A DNA stretch of 64,000 bases from Liolophura sinensis (Eukaryota; Mollusca; Polyplacophora; Chitonida; Chitonidae), in the NCBI RefSeq assembly GCF_032854445.1, contig NC_088299.1, forward strand, positions 18,095,608 to 18,159,607, read 5' to 3'. Both the position numbers and the translations under genes were made by a program. The notes under the pieces were generated by a model, which saw only the letters and a list, made by a program, of their open reading frames with translations, did not search any database and was not told where the DNA came from. This document shows positions 1 to 12,700 of this stretch, piece by piece (within the stretch, counting starts at the first letter, position 1; each line of letters begins with the position of its first letter).

Positions 1-652
1 ACAAAAATAAGAAAAAGAACTCTTCTCCAAAACACTTTTAAAATATTACACACTCCTCTTTCCAAGCTTGCGACGACAAAGGGGGGTAACTCTGCAAGTT
101 GCCATCTGAAATGTTCATGATTTTGGAGTTGTGGTAAATATTGCAAAATCACATACTGCACACCCTGCTGCTAATAGTGTGTTTGTTTACCCATCGAATG
201 GTAAACTTGTCCGGTACTGTGTTGAATGCAGGTAGTCGAAGGGCATTTCAAGTTTTTTTGGTTGGCGTGAAAACATATTTTGCTTTAAACGGTCCATTTG
301 TTTCTTTGAATGTTTTACATATAATTGGCTGATGGCAATGTGGTGAGGTTGATGGAAACCTTGACAGACCTGGAGAAAACTACTACAGCTTCTCAGCTAG
401 CTTAAAAACCTTCTGTAGTAATGAGATGTAACTTTGATGATTTCCTCACCTGAATACAGGTAAGTTATGTAGTTAGATGTAGTGTATAAAGTATATACAT
501 GCAGTGGAATAAATTTGACTGTGTTGGATTTGGATGGTGCTGTGAGAAACATGCAGGCTATCACATATATAATGTGTACTGTGGTCAATGGTTTGAAGGT
601 GACACAAAAAACCTGGCAATCATTCACACTGCACATGTATATGAGAACTTAC
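1..652. other. Intron sequence, nothing recognised
   Basis: This AT-rich stretch downstream of the last recognised transglutaminase exon was read in all minus-strand frames for barrel-domain motifs; none was found. Confidence 0.5.
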
Positions 653-738
653 AGTGGGTCCTGTCTCATAGATGCCCAAGCCGGTGTTCACATTCAGTTT
701 CTGGGCTCTCAATACAGCTGCTCTTTCCTCCTCCGAAC
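653..738 (-). CDS. Transglutaminase common exon: linker, last exon recognised before the window edge
   Basis: The exon has 86 bases between TTTTCAG and GTAAGT. It encodes [15 protein letters not shown] and [12 protein letters not shown] and ends in phase 0. It matches the 'EGS-EER-A---A' linker helix before the first C-terminal beta-barrel. No further exon was recognised between 1 and 652; the remaining roughly 200 residues should be encoded to the left of the window. Confidence 0.88.
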
Positions 739-3700
739 CTGAAAAGTTTTGTAAATTATACACATGGGACTTTAATCCAGAATGTAGTTAGTACTGTCAT
801 CTGGCTGTACATGTACATTAGATCAACTGTGCTCTGTGCCTGTTGAGGGGCCTCCGTGGCTCAGTCGGTTAGAGCCCTAGCGCAGCGTAATGATCCTGGA
901 GTTTCTCACCAATGCGGTCAGTGTGAGTTCAAGTCCAGCTCATGCTGGCTTCCTCTCCGGTCGTACGTGGGAAGGTCTGCCAGCAACCCGGGGGTTTCCC
1001 CCGGGATCTGCCCAGTTTTCTCTCACCATAATGCTGGCCGCCATCGTATAAGTGAAATATTCTTGAGTATGGCGTAAAACACCAATCAAATAAATAAATA
1101 AATAACTGTGCCTGTTGAGGTATCTGAAGACACACGTGGCTTTCGTTATACAAAGGTTTCTCACCGGCCGCACCAAGCTAATTTACCATATCTCTTCACC
1201 ACAAGTATACATGTTCTCATGGAAGTCACACCTGGCCCATTTCGCAACTCCCTTTTACGATGGGTTATTGCTAATAAAATGCAAACTTTTTTCCTTTTGT
1301 ATGTTAGACGTCAACAAAAAAACCAAAAAAATAAAAACAAAATCAAAATACCAGAATATTTATGCCATGGTGTATACGTAAGTTTACAAACTGACTTATT
1401 TATGAAAATATCCATGACACACAACTACTCTAGCACAAACGCACTCTCCTCTATCTAGTTCATCCTGCAGACTAAGCTACCCATGTGCTTACAAAAACAC
1501 AATGGAATTGACACTGACTTATAATAAAAAAGAAAATAAATGGTTATACACATGTAAAGCAGAAAAGCTGTTCTACCCGTGTATGAATGGTTGCTTACCC
1601 TCTTTGTACTTGTACAAGGCAGTCACATCTTCTCTGTCTTCATCATCTTTGTCAGCTGTGGTGTTTATACGTCCTTTCATCACGCCTTTCTTTTTTGTGC
1701 TGATGTGCTTTCCAACACTACACACAAAACATACACATGTACATACAGCTTAGAAAAGGTACTACATAGTAATTAAGAACTACAAAGTGATTAAAATTCT
1801 ATTCTTTATACACTGGGATAAACTGTTACTGAAGTAAATTATCTCTCTTTCTTTATTTGTATTTTTGTATATGTGGGCAATGTGTTATTCCTCAACAGAG
1901 GAAAGAAAACAAAGCATATGTAGTGAAAATGGTTAGTCATCATTTCCTTATGAGGATATATGTAAACAAATCAAGCTACAACAACAATATCCAGCCATCC
2001 TATGTACACATGTACATACTCAGGAATAATTATCTCCCCTTGTTCCACTGTTCTGCTGGGTGGTCTACATTGTCAGGTTTCTGCGACTTACACATTCTTC
2101 TGGAACTGTCTCTGCCATGTGCCATCCAGCTGCAGCAGCCAGTGCACCTTGTCTGCATTGACTTCAGCAAAGATGAAGGAGCCGTCATAGGGCAGGTGTA
2201 CCTCCCCACGTCTGATGGCAGTCAGCGAAGCAGGACCACAGCAGTACACACCTGGGGGAGAGAGGGTACAGGTATTTCATTACGTCTATTTTTTTGAAAT
2301 TATCATGATAAAATTTTACTTACATATGCATAACTTAAGAGAAACTTCCCACTTAAAGTTGGACAACTCTTTACAAGGGAAACAACTCATTAAAACATGA
2401 ATAATGCTAAAAGTGAAAACAGACATAAGTGGTTTTTTTCAAAATCAAAAAGTTAGACTCTCATCACTAATTCAAAGTCAGGATACAAATTAAGGAAAAA
2501 GAAACAATTAACAAATGTGACAAAAAGAGAGCCAAGTATTAGGTCACATACTGTACAGCTAGTACACTTACATTTACAAGTACATGTACATCAAATACCT
2601 GGTTGTTCTACCTGTCTAACTTCTATATGACTTCACATAGGTAACATAGACAGACTTATTATATTAAAGTGGCTGTGTCTGTGCTTACCATCACTGGCCT
2701 CTTGAGGAGTGGCGTCTATCGCCTGCCAGCCTCCGTACCCAGCAGGCAGGTCAGGGCGAGCCATCCACACCTCATTCCACACGTGAAAGTTCCTGACAGG
2801 AGAAGTCAAAAATACTGGATGATCATTACATGTCACAGCTGAGGTTGTATAACACCTGCAGCAATAAACCGCTGTCTAGTATAAAACATACTGGATGATC
2901 ATTACAAGTCACAGCTGAGGTTGTATAACACCTGCAGTAATAAACCGCTGTCTAGTATAAAACATACTGGATGACCATTACATGTCACAGCTGAGGTTGT
3001 ATAACACCTGCAGCCATAAACCGCTGTCTAGTATAAAACATACTGGATGATCATTACATGTCACAGCTGAGGTTGTATAACACCTGCAGCCATAAACCGC
3101 TGTCTAGTATAAAACATACTGGATGATCATTACAAGTCACAGCTGAGGTTGTATAACACCTGCAGCCTTAAACCGCTGTCTAGTATAAAACATACTGGAT
3201 GACCATTACAAGTCACAGCTGAGGTTGTATAACACCTGCAGCAATAAACCGCTGTCTAGTATAAAACATACTGGATGATCATTACAAGTCACAGCTGAGG
3301 TTGTATAACACCTGCAGTAATAAACCGCTGTCTAGTATAAAACACACTGGATGATCATTACAAGTCACAGCTGAGGTTGTATAACACCTGCAGCGATAAA
3401 CTGCTGTCTACTATAAAACATACTGGATGATCATTACATGTCACAGCTGAGGTTGTATAATACCTGCAGTAATAAACCGCTGTCTAGTATAAAACATACT
3501 GGATGATCATTACATGTCACAGCTGAGGTTGTATAACACCTGCAGCAATAAACCGCTGTCTAGTATAAAACATACTGGATGATCATTACATGTCACAGCT
3601 GAGGTTGTATAATACCTGCAGCAATAAACTGCTGTCTAGTATAAAACATACTGGATGATCATTACAAGTCACAGCTGAGGTTGTATAACACCTGCAGCGA

Positions 3701-6700
3701 TAAACTGCTGTCTACTATAAAACATACTGGATGATCATTACATGTCACAGCTGAGGTTGTATAACACCTGCAGTAATAAACCGCTGTCTAGTATAAAACA
3801 TACTGGATGATCATTACATGTCACAGCTGAGGTTGTATAATACCTGCAGCAATAAACTGCTGTCTAGTATAAAACATACTGGATGATCATTACAAGTCAC
3901 AGCTGAGGTTGTATAACACCTGCAGCAATAAACCGCTGTCTAGTATAAAACATACTGGATGATCATTACAAGTCACAGCTGAGGTTGTATAACACCTGCA
4001 GTAATAAACCGCTGTCTAATATAAAACATACTGGATGATCATTACATGTCACAGAACATTCTAATTTCACTGTGAAGGTATTATTCTACACTGACTAATA
4101 ATAAAATTAAAATAATACTTTTGTGAAGCCCTGAAACTGGTAAATCCACCCAATGCTCATGTAGCTTCATCTCCAAAATCTAATTATAAATGTGCATACA
4201 TTGCACAGAACGTAACTCCGTCATATGTGAAAAGGTTGAGGAATGAGGGTAGCCTTTTTGGGAATTATCACCATCATCCTGCTCATACTATACTGTAGCC
4301 AGGACTCATGTATTGTCAGCACCAGGGAAGGCTTATGGGGTTGATACACTTGCAGTCTGTGATGTTAAACAAGGATCATTTACACAGTTATCCTAATTAA
4401 TAACTGTATTTGTAAAACATTGCAAAAACTTGAAATTTAAAAAATTTAACACCAAGTACCATACTTGTAGATACACATGTACAAAGCTATCTTACCACAC
4501 AGAATCCTTGTTAAAGTCGCTAAGAGGCTCCATGGCCTCACTCCAGTGCACGTCAATGGTGACTGTCCCGTCAGTGTCGTGGGCGGAGGCAAAGTTTGTC
4601 ACACTGCGGGCAGGGATTCCCAACGTGCGACACACTGCAGGTGAAAAAGATGCAATGGGTTAACCACAGGCCGCACTCAAAACACTATTTTATCTACATT
4701 AAAGTGTGCTGCAATAAGAATTTTAGAAATTTTATCCAAAAAGATTAGAACATACACGAAAAATTATGGAATTTTGGAACAGGTGTATGATTTTTAATTT
4801 TTTAAATTATCAAAATTCAGTCTTTAGAAAGAATATTTGCAACATAGTGATATCGACCTCAAATCACAGATGGAAACTTTTGAACATCCCCATGTTTATT
4901 CATCTCAGTGGTCAGTCTATACTTGCCTGTCACTATATCAGTTTGCTTGTGTATTACAGACTTTCAAAATCATGGCACGGTTATTCAAAACTGGTTTAAG
5001 ACTTAATACCAGATTTAACTTTTAGCCATGTGTTCAATTTTGTACCTACCCTAAAACAGATTGTGTTACTTTTCATTAAATATGAACTAAAACTGCTGCT
5101 GTTACACTTTGACTTTGGCTGCTAAAATTTTCACTAAAAAATGTGACTTAATACCAGTATTAGCTAATACAGTTTCTAACAACTGGGCCCATGTATCATA
5201 TAGAGAAACACCCATGCTGTATCTCTCCACTCACACGAGAGACTCACACGAACATTCACATCTACCTTTTCTCGGGAAACCCATGGGGCTATGGAGGCAG
5301 TGATCTATCTGATTTTAGTTCATTTTGTGTGCTTCTGTCCTTGTATGATGCAGAGTGGGTGATGAGAGGGTAACTTACATGTGGTCAGCACCCCAGAGAA
5401 GACCCAGCACTGGCCAAACTTGACCGGTTGTCTCTCTCTGTAGAACTTCTCCAGAATCTCCTCACTACCAGTCCAGCTTAAAGGTGACCGCCCACTTGTG
5501 TAGTTCCCTGACCAGTTCCCCACCAGGATCCCATTATCGTCAGGTGAGTTTGCCTGTAACATAAATCAAAGTGCATGTCATTTTTTCACCTTTTGACCTG
5601 GATTAACAACCATGTGGTCCTGCTGTTAGGGGAGAGGCTTTCGTATTTGTATTCATCTTGTACAGGTTAATAGAGTTCAAATCATGCATCCTTTGATCAT
5701 AGATAATTTTAGTTCACACAGAAAACAGTAAATGGTGTTTTGGAGCACATTCAAACAGTTATTAGAAGCTAATCTCATGTGTTTTACAATGTAACTGCAC
5801 GAATCATGTTGGGTTGTCTGCCCTTAGTCTGCATACACACATTCATTGTTGCCATGGGTTGTCTCCCATTAGTCCACCTACACAAATTCTATACACACAT
5901 ATTTTACTGTAAACAATCATAATAAATTATAATTTTGTGAAACAAATAAATTGTTGACTGGAAACTGTAATGCTTTGGTCTTTTGAACTATAGTTTGAAG
6001 AGTCTATGTATGTAGTCTTTTACACTCTGTACTGGTTATAGGTTACTGGTTATTACATACAACCTGATTACATACAACCTGATTCTCCTATAGTTTGACA
6101 TCTACAATAAGATGGTTAGTATCTGGTACAGAAATCAAAGGGGAAAGTCTTACATGTATTGGAGGCAGCTGATCATTCCATTAAAAATCAGCATAAAATA
6201 TTTACAAGAAAATGGCAAAAAGGCAGAGTGCATGGTCCTACATGCCATAGGCCACTTATTCCAAAAACACACCTGCAGAGCCAGTCACGTTAGACATAAA
6301 AATGCCTAGTACTTACCACTGCAGAGAGTTTCCTGGAGATCTTGACAGGGTCCCCTCTGGAGGTCCAGGCCAGTCCAGCTGTGTTCAAGACATAGATAGC
6401 ACAGTCCAGGACATTCCCCTGAAACTGCTCACCAGAGGAAAACAGTCTGCATTAGCTAATGTACAGCTAATGTGCAGCTAATGTACAGCTAATGTGCAGC
6501 TAATGTACAGCTAATGTGCAGCTAATGTACAGCTAATGTGCAGCTAATGTACAGCTAATGTGCACCTAATGTACAGCTAATGTACAGCTAATGTGCAGCT
6601 AATGTACAGCTAATGTACAGCTAATGTACAGCTAATGTGCAGCTAATGTACAGCTAATGTGCAGCTAATGTACAGCTAATGTGCAGCTAATGTACAGCTA

Positions 6701-9700
6701 ATGTGCAGCTACTGTACAGCTACTGTACAGCTAATGTCAGCTAATGTGCAGCTAATGTACAGCTAATGTGCAGCTAATGTACAGCTAATGTACAGCTAAT
6801 GTGCAGCTAATGCACAGCTAATGTACAGCTAATGTACAGCCAATGTACATCTAATGCACAGCTAATGTACAGCTAATGTACAACAGCACATGCATAACTC
6901 CTTCTGTTATATACATAAACACTTTTTATATACATTTACAAGATTGCTTTATTAGGCTGTGTCATCGTTGAATCAATTTTAAATAAACCAGCTTACTGCA
7001 TCATTTGCACGTAGATGAATCTGTAGATTTACTTTTCACTTTTTTCATGCATGCATATGCCAAAAAGATTCCGACATAACACATTTATTCTTTGATCTCA
7101 CTTACCATGATTTAAATGAAACTGAATTTAGCTGATCAGAGCTACTGATCTGATGTCTCATGGCACAGGAATTAACACGTTTGCCAGAAACTGAAGTTCA
7201 TGAACTTACCTGTCCAAAATTCCACGGCTTAGCGCTGATTTGTTTTGAGGAGCCCGAGTAGATCTTCCCTGTCTCTGCCATGACATACTCCTCAATGTCC
7301 GTCTTGTCATTGTTGTACACCAAGTCATCTGTTCACACAAAGTACATTACATTGTTAGTATGTGTACATCAGCTATCAGCCCCGTCAGGTTTATTTGGAA
7401 CCTCTTTAACATGTTAAGTCGGGATGGTTATCAACAGCTACACAAACATCCCCATTCTGCCCTGGATAAATGTATCTACCTCTGGACAGGTTCAGTTTGA
7501 TCAGAGATATAAAACGTGTGTCTAATCATGAAGAAACGCACGTCTAGTGAATTATACAATATTGAACAGCCATTTACAGCTGGGCAGTACACGATCTTTC
7601 CTGGAAATGACACACAAAGCAGCGCTCTTTCACTGTTTCCATTTCAGAAAGAGTTCTGTCAATTTCTACCATATCAGCCAGCTACCTGTGCTTCAGAACT
7701 AGTGGTTATTGGAAAATGTTTTTCTCTTCCCTCAGATATTGGTTGTAAGCCAGCCTCACCTTTGCACCAAGGGTTGAAGATGATATAGAAGGGATTCTTA
7801 TGCTGGTAGCGGTAGATCTTCATGCGTTCATCTGGTTTCCTCTTGATGACATCGATCTTCAGCTTCCACTTGCCCACATAGCAGGTGGGTGGGACGATGA
7901 TGGTAACATTTAGCAGCTCCCCCTGGACATGCTTAATCTTAGCACCCCACTGTTTGGGCAGATCGCGGTCAGACAGGACCAGCTCTACAAGGGTACCCTT
8001 ACTGGGCAATGGGCTATCACCTGATCAACCAGAGCAAATTCAATTACAATCATTGAACATAATTAACTATAATTTAAACAACACCTTTATACACACCTCC
8101 TCATACTGTATGTGCATACAATGATAAATGTACGTTTTCTTAAAAAGGTTTTCTCTACTGTGTCTGGAAAAATTTACGAAAGCAACATTTGGAATGTGTG
8201 ACATTCTTAATGTATTATAGAAAAACATGTACATTAATTGTAATATGGTATATTCTACATGAACCTGCTCACCTGTTAATATTCCAATCTTATTCCTTTG
8301 AAGAATTTTGACGTAGTTACTGATAAACACAGCCTATGATCCTCTGGATTATCAAATATCTTTAATCCAAATGATCCAATACAGGTTAGTTAATTTTTAA
8401 ACAGAGAAAAATCTGCCCCCAATAGGTCAAAATGTTACACCTTATTATATGATTAGTAAGTCCTCACCAATTTCAAAGATTAGCTTCAGGTCATCTTTGC
8501 TGCTATCATAGGCCCGGTTAAACTTAATCTTGATATCAAATGGCTGTCCCCTGCGGGTGACAAGCTGGGGCTGCTGGCGTCTGAAGGTGTTGCTTTCCTC
8601 CTGCGTAATCTCATACTCATCTGTGTGATGGAGCTTGGTGTTCGCCTCCACACACAGGTCCACCTCCAGCACCTGTAACACTGACGGGTCTTCCCCAGCA
8701 CGATGCCCATCTGCAACAACAACAAATGTGAATGAAAGAAGGAATAATTATTTTTCTTCAAGGAATAGGTCTTTCAGTTGCTTGTATATTGTAGTGGGAA
8801 CATGCTAATATCACAAAATAGTGTGGCTAATTCTAATCAAGCATATCATTTTTCAAACTTCACTTCAGAAAAAGGTGGCTTTTAGTTTGCATAAAATAAT
8901 AACAAAAATTGAAAAGCGCTCTACCATCTGCACCAATTTTCCAATTAAAATATTTAGATGGGAAACAAGAAAATAAGCCTTAAGGAAAAACATCAAAGAA
9001 GCAGAAATTTACAATATAAAAATCCTGGGAACTACAGACAAAATTCAGTGGACAAAAACATATTTCATTTAGTGCATATATTAATGTAGCAAACATTCCT
9101 AATGACTAGAATCTAGCTCCCACAATCTCGGTAAAGTATAAACTACCAGTTTTTGATTTTGTATTGAGTATACTTAACAAAAAAATCATTGAAATGGATG
9201 TAATACCCACTATTTATCCTTCGTTATTCAATAAAATCAATGCTGAAGGCTGGTAACTGACAAACATGTGGCATTTGATATCTTTTCTTTTTATTTGTTT
9301 ATTTGATTGGTGTTTTACGTCATACTGAAGAATATTTCACTGATACGACGGCCAGTATTAGTGGGAGAAAACCGGGTAGATCCAAGGGGAAACCCACAAC
9401 CATCCGCAGGTTGCTAGCAGACCTTCCCACATACGGCTGGAGAGGAAGCTAGCAAGAGTTGGACTTGAACTCAAAGCGACTGCATTGGGGAGAGATTCCT
9501 GGTCATTGCACCACTCTGGCATGCTAACCACCTTGGCCACAGAGGTCCGCGACATCTTTTATAGATGACTACAGGGTTATTAAGTTTCATTTGCTGGCAA
9601 ACATTGAAAACATACATACTCCATGTTTTAGATATTGGTATGTATGTGCACGCATATAAACACACCACAGCAATGTGAAAAGTCTACCTCACATTTCCTA

Positions 9701-12700
9701 CCTACATGCATACCTGTGTCAGTATTTACCCTAATTGCTTTTACATAGTGCAACAAGAAAAATAGCATTCTAAAAATGCATCTACTTGATACATGCGTAT
9801 GAATTTCACATCAGTTGTTAAAGTAAATAAATTTAATCATGGATTTTTCTTGGAAGACATCTGCACATTAAATGTGAGCATCAGTGATAAAGCCTGGTGC
9901 TGCCGGAACCATGCCTGCCAGCCGCAGTTGGGTTATCTGGCTGTTTTATGACAATATATGCACAGTTACATGAGTGGGTTGTGTGCAGACTCCCAGGAGC
10001 CTGTCTCTCAGAGACCCTGGCCCTCAAGATTCCATCATTATGATAAACCCACACCTGCATCACCTAACTAACAGGCTTCCCAGTAGCTCAATATCATCCC
10101 AGACAGTTTTCTGGCTTCTGCTGGGTGAATTACTTAAAGCTTGCATCTTCCATGTACTTTTACTGTGCATATCACAAGCGTGACAGGCCCTTATACAATC
10201 TAAATATAGTAGTAAACTGCATTTGCATGAACACCTTGTTACAAGTAAAAAAAGCTCAGCTTACACTACATAGATACACTGTTAGATAAAGAGAACCGTC
10301 AAAATGAGATACAAGCACGTCGGCAGTGAACTTACAGTCCTGTACAAAATTTTAAGTTGAATACAGTTAACCTTTGGTGTCAAGAAATTTTTTTTGTAAC
10401 ATACGATGAAAGATTCTGAAAATGGCTACATGATTTTAACCAGCAGATAGATAAATCTGCTGGTTTCCACCCCTGTTCAACACTCAAAGCATTATGCTCT
10501 CCATACATGTACATATAGAACTGGTTGAGGGGCCCAGTAGAGGAGACAGAGAGAGTGTGCCAGTCTCTCCATGTGTCAGCCAGCCAGACACACAGGACAA
10601 ATGTCAACAGGCTTCTTAAATCTCCCAGCCTGGTGACAGGTTAACACATCAGCCTCTGTGACCCTTAACCAACCCTATTCTGATGATAATTGGAGGGATT
10701 GGGCTAAATGCCAGCAGGACACTCACAAAGCCTCATGGTTCGCACAACAGGAAAATGTAGATTACAGTCTAACTATACAGGTACATACAGGTACAAAACA
10801 ACTCATAAATCCTGAAAAAAATTACATAACACTCTTTCATTACCAATGTCTTTTTTTGCAGTAATTATTCATCCTATACCTTGGCACACCCGTGCCTTGT
10901 CTGATAAGTAATGAATAGAAATCAGATTTGGCCAGTTATGTGCATGTAGCATATACCACAGCTAGGTGTGGTCAAACCATACACCCACGCACAGGAATAT
11001 ATGGCCAGATGTTAGAGCTCAATGACAACTTCACATTCCATACAGTGTGAAGAATGTGACAGTATTGTGTGAGTGTCAACAGACCAGTTTAGTGAGTAAA
11101 ACAGGACTACCTACACACGCAGGCCTTATGCCATCCATAAGGGCAAAAGTACTGGGTACCGCTACACACTACAGGTGAAGTCAGGAGTATACATGTACTT
11201 CTGTGGAATGCAAACTTGCTTCTGGCTTCCACACTACCATTCTTCTCATTTCTGGGACAGACATTTGTAGTGTTGAAAGTAGAGTATTATAATTCTTTAC
11301 CAGCCTTTTGGAAAAGTGAAGATATGAGGATGTTCATTTGATGGTCTAACCATGTGACAAAAAAAGGAACTCAGAATTCCTTCTACAATTACACATATAT
11401 TGGCTAAAATGAGCACACCAGGTGACCCCAAAAATTAGAAGAAATAGGGTACACACATCAAACACCAAAAATGAAAGAACAGACACCTACACTGTACTTC
11501 ATCACAATTTGTCACATCAAATATATGACTTCAATTTGTGACATCAAGTTTGAGTCTCCACATTAATTTGTTACAGCATTAAAGTCTTTAAATGCGTCAA
11601 ATTATGTAAAAACCACAATTTTTTTAGCAATTATCACGGTTGTTCCATGTGATAATAAATCAGTTAACACGCATTTCCAAAGACTTCTACAAAATTTTGA
11701 AAATCAATGTTTGATAATATACTGCGTATGTCACATTGCCTGGATTGTGTCTCCTATCTGAAACAATTAGCAGAACCACAAATTGGACTTTGATGTAAAA
11801 ACTGAGTGAACTTTGACCCATTCAGGAGTCATGTGTCACTAACAATAGCAGTGAGTCCAGGATGTTACATGGCATCATGTACAGAATGTCCAAACAATAA
11901 TTCAAATGGATAATTAGACCCATAACAACAATCAACTGAAAATCACAGGGTCATACACTTGTCAATCTGTTTCACTTTTGTGTTAAACTGTAATGTCAAA
12001 AATGTTACTTATTTTTGTCACATTTTCCCCAGAATATGTGGCCTATTTCACCACTTGTTGTTTTCTAAATGCTTTCGGTGACCATTTAGCTTAGGTGACA
12101 CCAATTGTGTTTTATGGGTGAGCTGACAGTAAACAATCCCAAAATAGAATTAAAAATAAAACTGAAAATCCACTACAAAGAATCAACCATTCCAATACTT
12201 AGGCAAATACAATACATCATTTTTATACATTATCAATGTATTTCCTTCTTAAAATCAACTCCTGGTTATCTTCCATATAAAATTAATTTTAACTTTTGTA
12301 AAAAAAAAAAATAAATAAACAGTTATATGAACAAATGCATTTAATTTTAAGAAATCATGGATTTCTTTATACATATGACAACAGGTAAGCCAGGTTATAA
12401 ATAATTCATTATTATAGAAACTGGCACATGTACCTTAAACTTCCGAAAACAGAAATCACCATGTACTTACATATACATGTATATTATCTGTATGTGTCAT
12501 CTTTGTATGTATGTCTTTGTGTCATCTGTTTATTTATTTATTTGGCTGGTGTTTTACGCCATACTCAAGAATATTTCACTTATCTGACGGCAACCAGAAT
12601 TATAGTGGGAGGAAAGCCGGCAGAGTCCGGGGGAGTCCACAACCATCGGACCGTCAGCAGGTTGCTGTCAGACCTTCCCATGTACGCCATCGGTTTACAA

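Noticed and set aside
397-636. Possible next transglutaminase exon (SKSNTVKFIPLHVY) on the minus strand
   Set aside because: There is an acceptor-like CTCACAG, but the peptide does not match the first C-terminal barrel and no donor in the right phase was seen.
10380-10607. Minus-strand frame with a hydrophobic start ([12 protein letters not shown]), possible signal peptide
   Set aside because: No ATG at the start, only 75 codons, no family motif, and no supported splice junctions in an intron.
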